Shown here: positions 33,396-41,267 of the stretch, piece by piece
Layout of the letters: every line of letters begins with the position of its first letter
Numbering within the stretch: position 1 is the first letter of the stretch
DNA from: Oribacterium asaccharolyticum ACB7
Lineage (GTDB): Bacteria > Bacillota > Clostridia > Lachnospirales > Lachnospiraceae
Length of the DNA stretch: 64,000 bases
Reading direction: 5' to 3'
Assembly: GCF_000238075.1 (NCBI RefSeq)
Contig: NZ_JH414505.1
Location: 591,904-655,903, forward strand
Notes under the pieces: generated by a model
The model's database searches: none
Told to the model about the DNA's origin: nothing
The model's input: the letters and a program-made list of their open reading frames with translations, nothing else
Position numbers and translations under genes: made by a program

Positions 33396-34244
33396 ATGAA
33401 GGTACTGATTTACGGAGTTGGCCTTACAGGAAGGCAAATCTATAAAAATATCAAAAATGATGTCCAAGTCATCGGTTTTTTAGATGGAAACCCTGAGAAA
33501 AAGGGACAGACTGTTACGGATGGATTACTCTGTTTCGGAGGGGTGGAGAGCCTTTCAGAACTGGACTATGATTGTATTTATATCGGCTCTCTTTTTTGGA
33601 AAAATATCCGGAAGGCCCTGCTGGACAGCGGTGTTTCGGAGGACAAGATTGTAATCGATCTCCCGGAAGATCCCATTTCGGATATTCGGAATACCTGGTT
33701 GGCCTCCTATGCAAAGCTATATAAGGGCACTACTGTATCCGTCGCGGAAGGCGGTGTGTTCCGAGGAGAATTTGCCAAATTCATCAACAAGGCCTTCCCT
33801 GATTCCAAGCTCTACTTATTTGATACCTTTGAAGGCTTTGATAGCCGGGATGTGGAATATGAGTCGAAAAATTATTCCTTCGGCTTGAATGCCCATGAAT
33901 TTTCCAATACTTCCATCGATTTGGTGATGTCCAAAATGGAGCATCCCGAAAATGTCATCCTCCGAAAAGGCTTCTTTCCGGAAACCGCAGAAGGAATTGA
34001 TGAGCAGTTTTGTTTCGTACATTTAGACTTCGATTTGTACCTTCCGATCCTGGAAGGCCTGCGGTTCTTTTATCCCAAAATGATTGAGGGAAGCGTCATT
34101 CTGATTCACGATTACTACAATATCGGATTACCCGGGGTAAAGGATGCCATTGAAGATTATGAAAAAGAAATTGGAAGAACAATCTATAAGATGCCAATCG
34201 GAGAAGACCAGAGTATTGCTCTTATAAAGGATATTCGTTCATAA
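33396..34244 (+). CDS. TylF/MycF-like methyltransferase with N-terminal nucleotide-binding domain
   Basis: About 282 residues. The ATG at 33396 is chosen because AGAAAGG lies six bases upstream; an in-frame ATG at 33390 has none. The first 110 residues form a Rossmann-like domain (MKVLIYGVGLTGRQIYKNI, GFLDGNPEKKG), as in sugar-modifying enzymes. The rest matches TylF-type O-methyltransferases: YKGTTVSVAEGGVFRGEFAKFINKAFPDSKLYLFDTFEGFD, FVHLDFDLYLPILEGLRFFYPKM and VILIHDYYNIGLPGVKDAIEDY, in which the HDYY motif and acidic residues bind the metal. Such enzymes methylate sugar hydroxyls in antibiotics or surface glycans. A surface-glycan role would suit this window; unproven. Confidence 0.85.
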   Translation: MKVLIYGVGLTGRQIYKNIKNDVQVIGFLDGNPEKKGQTVTDGLLCFGGVESLSELDYDCIYIGSLFWKNIRKALLDSGVSEDKIVIDLPEDPISDIRNTWLASYAKLYKGTTVSVAEGGVFRGEFAKFINKAFPDSKLYLFDTFEGFDSRDVEYESKNYSFGLNAHEFSNTSIDLVMSKMEHPENVILRKGFFPETAEGIDEQFCFVHLDFDLYLPILEGLRFFYPKMIEGSVILIHDYYNIGLPGVKDAIEDYEKEIGRTIYKMPIGEDQSIALIKDIRS

Positions 34245-34286
34245 GCGCTTAAAGGAAAGAGTAGTACGTTTTAAGGGAAGAATAGC

Positions 34287-35039
34287 ATGGATTTTACTGC
34301 AAAGGATTTTATTATCTCGGAAAATGAAGACTTCGCCCTCGTAAATAAGCCGGTCGGAATGGATTCGGAGCGCGCACCGGGCGAGGGCTTTTTTCCTGTG
34401 CATCGTCTGGACAAGGTCGCAAGCGGGCTTCTTCTTTATGCCAAAAATCCGCGCAGTGCAAAAAAGCTTTCCGAATCCCTCCAAGAGGGGAAAATCAAAA
34501 AGAGATACCATATTATTGTGGAAAGTGCCGGCGATACTTCCAAAGAAGATGACGAAGCTCTGTCCGTCAAAACAAACAGCACGAAGAATACAGGCTCTTC
34601 CACGGCTAAGCGACTTCCGAAAGAAGACTCTTCCGAAGCTAAGCGGCTTCCGAAAGAAGGCTCTTCCGAAGCTAAGCAGCTTCCGAAAGAAGGCTCTTTC
34701 TCCGACTATCTTTATAAAGATGTGAAGAAGCAGAAGATGTTTCCTGTAAAAAAGCTCCGTAAGGGGGTGAAAGAAGCTGTCCTCCATTATCAGGTTCTAA
34801 AAGAAAAAGACGGCCTCGCCCTTGTGGATGTGGAACTCGAAACCGGGCGTTTCCACCAGATTCGCGCGCAATTCTCCGCACACGGCTTTCCCCTCTTCGG
34901 AGACGGAAAATACGGTTCCCGTCAGAAGGGGAATGTTGCCCTGCATTGCTATACCCTCTCCTTCCCGGATCCAAAAAGCGGAGAAGAACTGCATTTTGCA
35001 ATTCAGGACAGGGACGAAGAGCCCTGGAGGAAATTTTAG
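34287..35039 (+). CDS. RluA-family pseudouridine synthase with repeat insertion
   Basis: A 250-residue enzyme that converts uridine to pseudouridine in RNA. The active-site motif is HRLDKVASGLLLYAKN (usual HRLD--TSG; the Thr is replaced by Val-Ala), preceded by VNKPVGM, and the C-terminal half has LETGRFHQIRAQFSAHGFPLFGDGKYG. Between the two halves, the usual short loop is lengthened by three repeats of an 11-residue unit SSEAKRLPKEG (34596-34694). The catalytic Asp is kept. There is no S4 domain. The loop length is likely to vary between strains. Confidence 0.88.
   Translation: MDFTAKDFIISENEDFALVNKPVGMDSERAPGEGFFPVHRLDKVASGLLLYAKNPRSAKKLSESLQEGKIKKRYHIIVESAGDTSKEDDEALSVKTNSTKNTGSSTAKRLPKEDSSEAKRLPKEGSSEAKQLPKEGSFSDYLYKDVKKQKMFPVKKLRKGVKEAVLHYQVLKEKDGLALVDVELETGRFHQIRAQFSAHGFPLFGDGKYGSRQKGNVALHCYTLSFPDPKSGEELHFAIQDRDEEPWRKF
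34596..34694 (+). repeat. 33-bp coding minisatellite in the pseudouridine synthase
   Basis: Three in-frame units at 34596-34628, 34629-34661 and 34662-34694, encoding SSTAKRLPKED, SSEAKRLPKEG and SSEAKQLPKEG. Confidence 0.9.
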
Positions 35040-35134
35040 AGCATCTAAAGCCCCCCACTTATAGATTTACTCAAGTTTTTTCTACATAGCAGTTTTATCT
35101 AATTTATTCTTTACCGCTTCATTTTTTCTTTTTC

Positions 35135-35205
35135 TTGAAAAATTGGAAAATTCATATTAATATATCTATGAGTATGAAAATTCGTACAAAAATAAGTACA
35201 AAAAT
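35135..35205 (+). promoter_or_regulatory. Promoter and direct repeats upstream of the yefM-type antitoxin
   Basis: TTGAAA (35135-35140), 17 bases, TAATAT (35158-35163). Downstream, GTACAAAAAT occurs twice with 12-base spacing (35184-35193 and 35196-35205). YefM-type operators in other bacteria contain TGTACA cores, so these are likely autoregulatory sites. Confidence 0.55.
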
Positions 35206-35282
35206 CTTCTTTGCTTATTTTTATATATTTTTCTTGCATAAGTGTTTTAGCCCATCTAAATTTTAAACAGAAAGGAGCAAAA

Positions 35283-35540
35283 ATGGTTGCCTTAAAAACT
35301 GCCGACATTCGTAATGAATTTAAAAAAGTAAGCGATATGGTACATACCGGTGAAAAAGTCTTGATTTCTCGCCCTCGTAATGAAAATCTGGTTATCTTGA
35401 GCGAAAAGGAATATAATGAGTTGGAAAGAATTCGAAAAAATAGCGAATATCTAGCAAAAATTGATGCTTCTATAGAACAAGTAAATCAGGGAAGAACGGT
35501 CACAAAAAGCATGGAAGAGCTTGAGGACATGGCCAAATGA
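35283..35540 (+). CDS. yefM: Phd/YefM-family antitoxin
   Basis: An 85-residue DNA-binding antitoxin. The reading frame is open further upstream, but AAAGGAG lies seven bases before the ATG at 35283, which gives the normal Phd/YefM start. The N-terminal domain MVALKTADIRNEFKKVSDMVHTGEKVLISRPRNENLVILSEKEYNELERI is typical (prevent-host-death fold), and the C-terminal half LAKIDASIEQVNQGRTVTKSMEELEDMAK should wrap the toxin. The stop overlaps the start of a truncated YoeB-like toxin gene. The antitoxin is intact but has no complete partner here. Confidence 0.88.
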   Translation: MVALKTADIRNEFKKVSDMVHTGEKVLISRPRNENLVILSEKEYNELERIRKNSEYLAKIDASIEQVNQGRTVTKSMEELEDMAK

Positions 35541-35641
35541 TGGTAACTTTTACAGAAAATGCGCTGGAGGAGTATATTTCTTGGCAAACAGAAGACAAGA
35601 AAACTCTCAGGCGCATTAATCAACTGATTAAAGATATTTAG
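35537..35641 (+). pseudogene. YoeB/Txe-type toxin, truncated after 34 codons
   Basis: ATGATG at 35537 begins MMVTFTENALEEYISWQTED and KKTLRRINQLIKDI, then stops with TAG at 35639-35641. This is the N-terminal 40 per cent of YoeB/Txe mRNA interferases (normally about 85 residues; KNP-G-G-PE-LK---G-WSRRI---HR--Y and the catalytic C-terminus are absent). The stop merges with the AGGAGGG ribosome site of the next gene, so a deletion joined the toxin to its downstream neighbour. Confidence 0.85.
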
Positions 35642-35651
35642 GAGGGCTTTC

Positions 35652-36569
35652 ATGTTCGTTGCAAAAAACTGGAAAGACTATGAGGTCATCGACTGCTCTA
35701 GGGGCGAAAAACTCGAGCGCTGGGGAAAGTATATCCTTTGTCGCCCGGATCCTCAGGTCATCTGGCAGAGCGAAAAGAAGAATCCCCTCTGGAAGAAGCT
35801 GAACGGCCATTATCACCGCTCCAAGGCAGGCGGCGGGGACTGGGAGTTTTTCTCCCTTCCCAAGCAGTGGCAGATTTCCTATCCCTTGGGAGAAAATGGA
35901 GAAGACAGGCTGAACTTTCATTTAAAGCCCTTTGCTTTTAAGCACACCGGCATCTTTCCGGAGCAGGCCGTAAACTGGGAATGGTTTTACCGCTTAATTA
36001 AAAAGGAAAAGGAAAGACGAGAAAAAAGCGGAGACAAAAGCCCGATTAAGGTCTTAAATCTCTTTGCCTATACCGGAGGGGCCACCCTTGCCGCTGCAAA
36101 AGCCGGTGCGGAGCTTACCCATGTGGATGCATCGAAGGGCATGGTTTCCTGGGCAAAGGAAAATGCGGAGAGCTCAGGACTTGCCGGCGCTCCCATTCGT
36201 TATCTTGTCGACGACTGCATGAAGTTCGTCGAGCGAGAAATCCGAAGGGGAAATCTCTACGACGGCATCATTATGGATCCTCCCTCTTACGGCAGAGGCC
36301 CGAAGGGTGAAATCTGGAAAATCGAGGACAGCATCTATCCCTTCCTAAAGCTTAGCGAGAAAATCCTGAAGAAGGATGCCCTCTTCTTCCTGCTAAACTC
36401 CTACACAACCGGCTTGCAGGCAGGTGTCATGCAGTATATGCTGGAAGAGCTCATCGGAAAAGGGAGAAACGGAAAAGTTTCTTCCGATGAAATCGGACTC
36501 CCCGTAGCGGAAAACGGTCTGGTGCTTCCCTGCGGTTGTGCGGCAAGGTGGGAAAAAGCTGAATCGTAA
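35652..36569 (+). CDS. Class I SAM-dependent methyltransferase, RlmI/RlmK-like
   Basis: A 305-residue enzyme of the COG1092 type, whose studied members methylate a cytosine in 23S rRNA. It has an N-terminal region with strands (YEVIDCSRGEKLERWGKYILCRPDPQVIW) and a Rossmann domain: VLNLFAYTGGATLAAAKAGAELTHVDASKGMVSWAKENAESSGL (AdoMet motifs I and II), YLVDDCMKFV and the catalytic-type motif GIIMDPPSYGRGPKGE, whose DPPS-YG-G is typical. AGGAGGG precedes the ATG and lies over the stop of the truncated toxin. The target is not certain; rRNA is most likely. Confidence 0.88.
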   Translation: MFVAKNWKDYEVIDCSRGEKLERWGKYILCRPDPQVIWQSEKKNPLWKKLNGHYHRSKAGGGDWEFFSLPKQWQISYPLGENGEDRLNFHLKPFAFKHTGIFPEQAVNWEWFYRLIKKEKERREKSGDKSPIKVLNLFAYTGGATLAAAKAGAELTHVDASKGMVSWAKENAESSGLAGAPIRYLVDDCMKFVEREIRRGNLYDGIIMDPPSYGRGPKGEIWKIEDSIYPFLKLSEKILKKDALFFLLNSYTTGLQAGVMQYMLEELIGKGRNGKVSSDEIGLPVAENGLVLPCGCAARWEKAES

Positions 36570-36601
36570 GGCATTTGGCGTTCTTTGTCAGAAAAACTTT
36601 A

Positions 36602-36630
36602 TTGTTTTTCCCTATAAGAGCGGATAGTAT
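36602..36630 (+). promoter_or_regulatory. Promoter of the cell-wall-binding protein gene
   Basis: TTGTTT (36602-36607), 17 bases, TAGTAT (36625-36630); about 105 bases upstream of the ATG. Confidence 0.45.
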
Positions 36631-36734
36631 TAAGAGTATCAAGTATGAGGGGACGTGGCTTTATCGGAAAGCTATTTTCCTATAAAAATATAAGCGGCGA
36701 ACTGATCAGTTCGGCGAAAGAAAGGATTCAATTC

Positions 36735-37955
36735 ATGCACAAGGGATTTAAAGCTCTTTTATTTAGTTTGACCGCAGCCTCCGTATTTTCCGGAACGGCG
36801 GTTGCGGCCGGATGGACTGTCAACGAGCGCGGACAGCAGGTTTATCAAAATGACAACGGCTCCGTTGCCACGAATACCTGGATTAAGATGAACCAGAACG
36901 GACGCACCGAGTGGTATTACGCTACCGCAAACGGAAGCTTGAAACAGGACGGTTGGCAGAAAATCGGAGACAGCTATTATTATTTTGACGGAAACGGGAT
37001 GATGCAGACCGGCTGGGTACAGGACGATAAATATTACTGTGACCCGTCAAGCGGGAGAATGGTGACCGGTTGGAAGTTGCTCCCCCTTCCCGAAGGGGTA
37101 AGCGCTGCAGAAGGCCGAAAGAGTATCAACAACAACTACTGGTTCTATTTTAATGAAAGTACCGGCGAAAAGCTCTACGCGAGAGATGAACGCGTGGTCA
37201 TTAAGACCATCGGTACTGCTTCCTACGGCTTCGATGAAAATGGTATCATGGTCATCGGTTGGGCACAGACCGCCGACGGAAATCCCGAAATCGCAGGCTA
37301 TTCCTATTTTGCGGATAAGACGGAAGGAAACTTAAAGCTCGGCCAGCGCATCTCTGCAAGCTGGTATGCCACCGTCGGTCCCGAAGGAGACAGTGCAAGC
37401 CTTTCCACCGGCAATGTAGAATGGTTCTATTTTAAAAATAACGGCCACCCTGCTGCAGGAAACGGTTCCGTGTATGAAGTACAGCGTATCGGAGACAAGC
37501 GTTATCTCTTTAACGAGAAAGGCAATCCCGTATACGGCATTCAGAAGGGAAAGACCTCTTCCAATGCCGCTGAAGCCTTCTACTATTGCGGAAAAAATAA
37601 AGACGACAGTTCCGTGAAGACCGGCAAAATGAATCTGGTAGATGGAGAAGGCGAAGTCATTACCTGCTATTTTGAAAATAGCGGTAAAGGCGTAACCGGT
37701 GTCAAGCAGGATTACGTTTACTATAACGGACGTCTGCAGAAGGCGGAAAAAGGAACACATTATCAGAAGATTACGCTTCCCGGGCAGAACCGGAGCTATG
37801 TCATTAACGAGTCCGGAAGGATTATGAAGTCCAGAACCAAGTATAGAGATGCAGACGGAAGCAAGTGGTCCGTTAATGCCAGCGGTGTGATCACCCTGGA
37901 TGAAGGCTTGGACACGGTAGAATTGCTCTCCCCCGCCGTTACGGACATCAGCTAA
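36735..37955 (+). CDS. Secreted cell-wall-binding repeat protein
   Basis: A 406-residue exported protein. The ATG at 36735 (AAAGG nine bases upstream) starts a signal peptide, HKGFKALLFSLTAASVFSGT, followed by AVAA. The mature protein is a string of choline-binding-like (cell-wall-binding) repeats: WYYATANGSLKQDGWQKIGD, YYYFDGNGMMQTGWVQDDKY, WFYFNESTGEK and similar units with alternating aromatic and glycine residues. No catalytic domain was seen, so it is likely a surface-bound binding or structural protein. It ends at a REP-like palindrome and a terminator. Such proteins bind teichoic acids or wall sugars non-covalently. Confidence 0.85.
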   Translation: MHKGFKALLFSLTAASVFSGTAVAAGWTVNERGQQVYQNDNGSVATNTWIKMNQNGRTEWYYATANGSLKQDGWQKIGDSYYYFDGNGMMQTGWVQDDKYYCDPSSGRMVTGWKLLPLPEGVSAAEGRKSINNNYWFYFNESTGEKLYARDERVVIKTIGTASYGFDENGIMVIGWAQTADGNPEIAGYSYFADKTEGNLKLGQRISASWYATVGPEGDSASLSTGNVEWFYFKNNGHPAAGNGSVYEVQRIGDKRYLFNEKGNPVYGIQKGKTSSNAAEAFYYCGKNKDDSSVKTGKMNLVDGEGEVITCYFENSGKGVTGVKQDYVYYNGRLQKAEKGTHYQKITLPGQNRSYVINESGRIMKSRTKYRDADGSKWSVNASGVITLDEGLDTVELLSPAVTDIS

Positions 37956-37990
37956 ACGAGATATCGTATGCTTTGCGCGCAATACTCGTT
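37955..37990. repeat. REP-like palindromic element, copy 2
   Basis: A 36-base imperfect palindrome beginning AACGAGATATCG and ending AATACTCGTT, starting at the last base of the stop codon of the preceding gene. See copy 1 at 22398-22433. Confidence 0.65.
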
Positions 37991-38047
37991 ATGAGCAAGA
38001 TGTCTTAGGCTTCGCCTGCGTCACTTGTTAAGAATGAAAACAGTTCT

Positions 38048-38087
38048 TGAGGTATCGGCAGAACTTGCCTGATACCTCATTTTTTTA
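38048..38087 (+). terminator. Terminator after the cell-wall-binding protein gene
   Basis: Arms TGAGGTATC and GATACCTCA with an inner GGCA/TGCC pair, followed by TTTTTTT. Confidence 0.85.
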
Positions 38088-38125
38088 TCTTATGGCCTCC
38101 CTTTATTTTTCTTATCCGGTGTCCC

Positions 38126-38154
38126 TTGACGAAAACGGGAATTCGTCCTACTAT
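38126..38154 (+). promoter_or_regulatory. Promoter of the TPP riboswitch-thiT transcript
   Basis: TTGACG (38126-38131), 17 bases, TACTAT (38149-38154). The start would be near 38161, just before the riboswitch. Confidence 0.7.
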
Positions 38155-38165
38155 GAAAAGGTCGC

Positions 38166-38279
38166 TAGGGGCGCTGTATGCTGAGAGGTGAAAACCGACC
38201 CTTTAACCTGACCCGGATAATGCCGGCGTAGGGAAGCTATACTCTTTGCCCCTCCCAGCCATTTTGGCATAAAGGAGGT
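38166..38279 (+). promoter_or_regulatory. TPP riboswitch with ribosome-site-blocking hairpin
   Basis: The thi-box is clear: AGGGGC (P1), CTGAGA, ACCCTTTAACCTGA, CCGGATAATGCCGGCGTAGG and the closing GCCCCT. After P1, CCTCC (38251-38255) can pair with GGAGG of the thiT ribosome site (38274-38278) around an inner GCC/GGC. The two pairings share three bases with P1, a switch that would act on translation. Thiamine pyrophosphate should lower expression of thiT. Confidence 0.93.
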
Positions 38280-38286
38280 TTTTTTT

Positions 38287-38844
38287 ATGAAACAAAGTAC
38301 AGAGAAACTCGCATTTTCAGGGGTGTGCATCGCCCTGTCCATGGTTCTTGGAATGGTTAAGGTATTTTCCCTTCCCATGGGCGGATCCGTGACCGCCTGC
38401 TCCATGCTCTTTGCCACTCTGCCCGGCTTCTTTTTCGGAACGGGCTATGGTCTGCTTTCGGGCTTCGCCTACGGTCTAATCAGCTTCTTCTTAAAGCCGG
38501 AATTCTACAGTCCCGCACAGTTCGTTGTAGACTATATTTTTGCTTTTTCCGCGCTCGGTCTTTCCGGCCTGTTCAGTCGTAAGAAACACGGTTTGTATAT
38601 CGGCTATATCGTAGCCTGCCTTGGACGTTTCTTCTTCGCCTTCCTGTCCGGCCTGCTCTTCTTCGCCGCATATGCTCCGGAAGGCATGAATCCGGCATGG
38701 TACTCTTTCCTCTACAACATCAGCTATATCAGTATCGAAGCGGCTGTGACCATCGCTGTCTTACTGATTCCTGCCGTTCATAAGACAATTTATCGTTTAA
38801 AAGGAAAGTTCATCCGGGAAGAGCCGGTTCCGTTGCGGCCTTAA
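38287..38844 (+). CDS. thiT: Thiamine transporter, ECF S component ThiT
   Basis: A 185-residue membrane protein with six helices that binds thiamine for the ECF transporter. Family signs are GVCIALSMVLGMVKVFSLPMGGSVTACSMLFATLPGFFFG, the LLSGFAYGLISFFLKPEFYSPAQFVVDYIFAF segment and the ISYISIEA close to the end, where aromatic and acidic residues bind the vitamin in known ThiT. AAAGGAGG precedes the ATG. It lies directly behind a TPP riboswitch, which confirms the role. The stop overlaps the stop of the convergent Rpn gene by four bases. Confidence 0.95.
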   Translation: MKQSTEKLAFSGVCIALSMVLGMVKVFSLPMGGSVTACSMLFATLPGFFFGTGYGLLSGFAYGLISFFLKPEFYSPAQFVVDYIFAFSALGLSGLFSRKKHGLYIGYIVACLGRFFFAFLSGLLFFAAYAPEGMNPAWYSFLYNISYISIEAAVTIAVLLIPAVHKTIYRLKGKFIREEPVPLRP

Positions 38845-39719
38845 ATCAATTGAAATTCCTGCAGTAAAGACTTCCGATAAGCTTCACTTTCGGAAGCCTT
38901 TTTAATATCCGCAATCCGCCCCTCTTCTGCCAGAATCCCCATCAGCTTCGCCATTCTGGCTTCACTCTCCGCTCGACCTTCTGCACGGCCTTCTACACGC
39001 CCTTCCGCATGTCCTTCTGCCACCGCTTCTTTCTTCCATTGTCTTTTTAACCGTTCAAGATAACTGCTCATCGTATTCCCTTCTCCTTCCTCTATATAGT
39101 TTGTCTCCTTTAGTTCCTTCACTCTTTGAGAAAGAATGCGGGAGTGCATCTTCCTCGGGTCTTCCGCATAAAAATCCTCAATTAGCTCTCCCAATTCATC
39201 CTGACTCGTTTTTCCCGTATTCAGATAAATAATATGCGTTTTATCCGGAAAGGAATTACCGCTTTCTTCTATCCTTCGGGAAATATGATAGATTTGCCTG
39301 TTTTCTTTTAGGACATCTTTCTCACAGATAAATATAACATAGCTTTCTGGCAAATTCTCAAACTTTTTTCCTGCTTTTAAAAGGTTCATGTCAATGAGTC
39401 CGGAATGGTAACGTGCCCGTTTGGGACTTGCTCCCTTAGCCCCATTCTGCAATTCTATGTTGTATACTGTGCCATTTTTATCCGTGCAAAAGCAATCCAG
39501 GATTAACGATCTCCCCTGCAAATTTTTCAAATCCATTTGCAAGGATTGCTTTTTTACTTTTAGATCCGGCTTTCCGAGTATGGTTTGTAAAATGTACTCG
39601 GTACATTTTACATCCAGTAAAACCACTCGTATAAAAGCGTCATCCATGAGAATCAGTCTGGGAATAAGCTTCTGTTTCCAATTTTTTCGTCTTTTTGTAT
39701 GTACTCCGGTAGCACTCAT
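38841..39719 (-). CDS. Rpn-family PD-(D/E)XK nuclease (recombination-promoting nuclease/putative transposase)
   Basis: A 292-residue protein of the PD-(D/E)XK superfamily group often labelled Rpn nuclease or transposase-like. It opens with KQKLIPRLILMDDAFIRVVLLD, has the core LILDCFCTDKNGTVYNIELQNG with the acidic and Glu-x-Gln catalytic-type pattern, and RARYHSGLIDMNLLKAG. The C-terminal part has a helix rich in charged residues with the repeat AEGRVEGRAEGRAES. AAAGGAGG precedes the ATG. Rpn proteins cut DNA in vitro; their roles in the cell are still debated. It is probably a selfish or stress-linked gene rather than a metabolic one. Confidence 0.85.
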   Translation of the reverse strand: MSATGVHTKRRKNWKQKLIPRLILMDDAFIRVVLLDVKCTEYILQTILGKPDLKVKKQSLQMDLKNLQGRSLILDCFCTDKNGTVYNIELQNGAKGASPKRARYHSGLIDMNLLKAGKKFENLPESYVIFICEKDVLKENRQIYHISRRIEESGNSFPDKTHIIYLNTGKTSQDELGELIEDFYAEDPRKMHSRILSQRVKELKETNYIEEGEGNTMSSYLERLKRQWKKEAVAEGHAEGRVEGRAEGRAESEARMAKLMGILAEEGRIADIKKASESEAYRKSLLQEFQLI

Positions 39720-39814
39720 GTACTGCCTCCTTTGAAAAAAAAGATTTGAGAATTTAGTTCATAGAACAATGAAAAAAGAAAGAACATAGAATAAAGAATA
39801 AAAGTGAAAACTAA

Positions 39815-39845
39815 AAACGAAAAAGACCTAAGTACTTTTCTTAGG
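39815..39845 (-). terminator. Terminator after the acyltransferase gene
   Basis: Minus-strand arms CCTAAG and CTTAGG (39840-39845 and 39827-39832) with a seven-base loop, followed by TCTTTTTCG. Confidence 0.55.
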
Positions 39846-39962
39846 ATTCATTTTACCAAAGAATAGCGCTTAGGCCTATACTCCATATTCGGATAAGGTT
39901 TTTATAGGACTGTCTAAAAAACTTTGCATAATCTTTTTCCACACTTACATTGTAAGCTTCCT

Positions 39963-41138
39963 CTATCCTCTTCCCCCATTCAATAGCTTCCATAGCCCCG
40001 GAGACAGTCCCTTCATTCCCTTTCCTGTAAAATAGGCAAGGAAGAGGCAGTAGACCGGGCTCAAGAGATAAAAGAAAAGTTTAAATGCGTCCCTCCCCGC
40101 GTCTCCTGTAAATGCTGCCGTCCTCGTCTCCAAAAAGCCTTGCAGAAAGAACCACAGGCGGAGAAAGAGATAATGTGAAGCATAGATATAAAAGCTCATG
40201 TCACTGAGGGTCTGCAGAATGCTTTTCCCCCTCTTCATAGGCAGGATGCCTCCCTCCTTCTTCATAAAGAGACTTAAGAAAAAAAGTGCCATACCGAGGC
40301 GATAGAAGACGGTTGCCAGCAGCAAAATGCCGATGGCATGAGGCAGGAGTGTCTGCGCGTAGCAAAATAGGGCGAAGACGAGGAGCGGAAAGGAAGGCAA
40401 AAAGAGCTTTCTTCCGTCCCATAAAAGGGCGAGACTTCCTCCCAGAAAATAGTAAAAAGCCGCATCTTCGTTTAAGAAAGGAACATCCACTTGAAAATAC
40501 ACCAGAAGGAGAAAAAGGAGCGGAAAACATAGAAAGAGCGGAGACATAGCACTTTCGGTACCCGCTCTGTTTATAGCGGTATTCCCCCTTATAAGGATCA
40601 CTAAAATTGCCATAAACGGAAGGCAGAAACTGAGCAGTATCAGCTGATAGAAATACCAAAACACCGGATTAAAGCGGTAGAGGAAGATTCCTTCCCACAG
40701 GTTTTTCAGGCTCCACTCCGCCTTTCCGAAGGAAAGGTAGAGGAGCGTCATGACACTGCTCCAAAGGAGATAAGGAAGGACATAGGAAAATACTCTCGAC
40801 TTTAATTTTCTGCCCCAGCTTTTCACATCGTCCAAACCTCGGAAAAAGAGAAAGCCGCTTAAGAAAAAAAAGCCCGGTACAGCAACCTGCCCCAAGAATT
40901 CCGAAAAGAAAAACTCTATCTTGATCAAAAAAGAAGTGGAAAAAAAGCCCGAATGCGGAACAGCCTGCAGAGACGCAAGAGAAAAGTGTGTGCTATGCAC
41001 AAAAATGACCAGAACAGACAAAAAAAGGGTGTAGGACGGCAGAAAGGAAAAGTAGGGATGGGCAGAAGAAAGTAAGCGTCTCTCCTCTCCTTCCGCATTA
41101 GCGGAACGACCGCCTTTTTCCTTCGTGCTCTCCATCAC
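39963..41138 (-). CDS. Acyltransferase 3 family membrane protein
   Basis: A 391-residue protein with about ten helices, the Acyl_transf_3 fold that transfers acyl groups from acyl-CoA to sugars of surface polymers. It has the family layout: FLSVLVIFVHSTHFS (helix 1, with the histidine of the active-site pattern), AVPGFFFLSGFLFFRG (helix 2, PxFFxLSGF type), and LQTLSDMSFYIYASHYLFLRLWFF near the C-terminus with its SFYIY-SH motif. No signal peptide. The polymer modified is unknown. Neighbouring genes are prs and an Rpn nuclease, giving no clue. Confidence 0.88.
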   Translation of the reverse strand: MMESTKEKGGRSANAEGEERRLLSSAHPYFSFLPSYTLFLSVLVIFVHSTHFSLASLQAVPHSGFFSTSFLIKIEFFFSEFLGQVAVPGFFFLSGFLFFRGLDDVKSWGRKLKSRVFSYVLPYLLWSSVMTLLYLSFGKAEWSLKNLWEGIFLYRFNPVFWYFYQLILLSFCLPFMAILVILIRGNTAINRAGTESAMSPLFLCFPLLFLLLVYFQVDVPFLNEDAAFYYFLGGSLALLWDGRKLFLPSFPLLVFALFCYAQTLLPHAIGILLLATVFYRLGMALFFLSLFMKKEGGILPMKRGKSILQTLSDMSFYIYASHYLFLRLWFFLQGFLETRTAAFTGDAGRDAFKLFFYLLSPVYCLFLAYFTGKGMKGLSPGLWKLLNGGRG

Positions 41139-41159
41139 TACCCCTTTTTCTAAGCGTTA

Positions 41160-41265
41160 TATCCTTACTGCTCAAGAGGGCCTCATTGCCCAAGAGTATC
41201 TTATTGTCCAAGAGTATCTTATTACCTAAGCGAACCTGACCGCCCAAGTGCACTCTCCGACCGAT
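41160..41265. repeat. Degenerate tandem repeat, period 18 bp, downstream of prs
   Basis: Five to six units of a consensus near TTGCCCAAGAGTATCTTA in the prs-acyltransferase gap; two units (around 41185-41222) are almost identical. The minus strand stays open as VHLGGQVRLGNKILLDNKIL followed by LGNEALLSSK. Confidence 0.65.
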
Positions 41266-41267
41266 TC

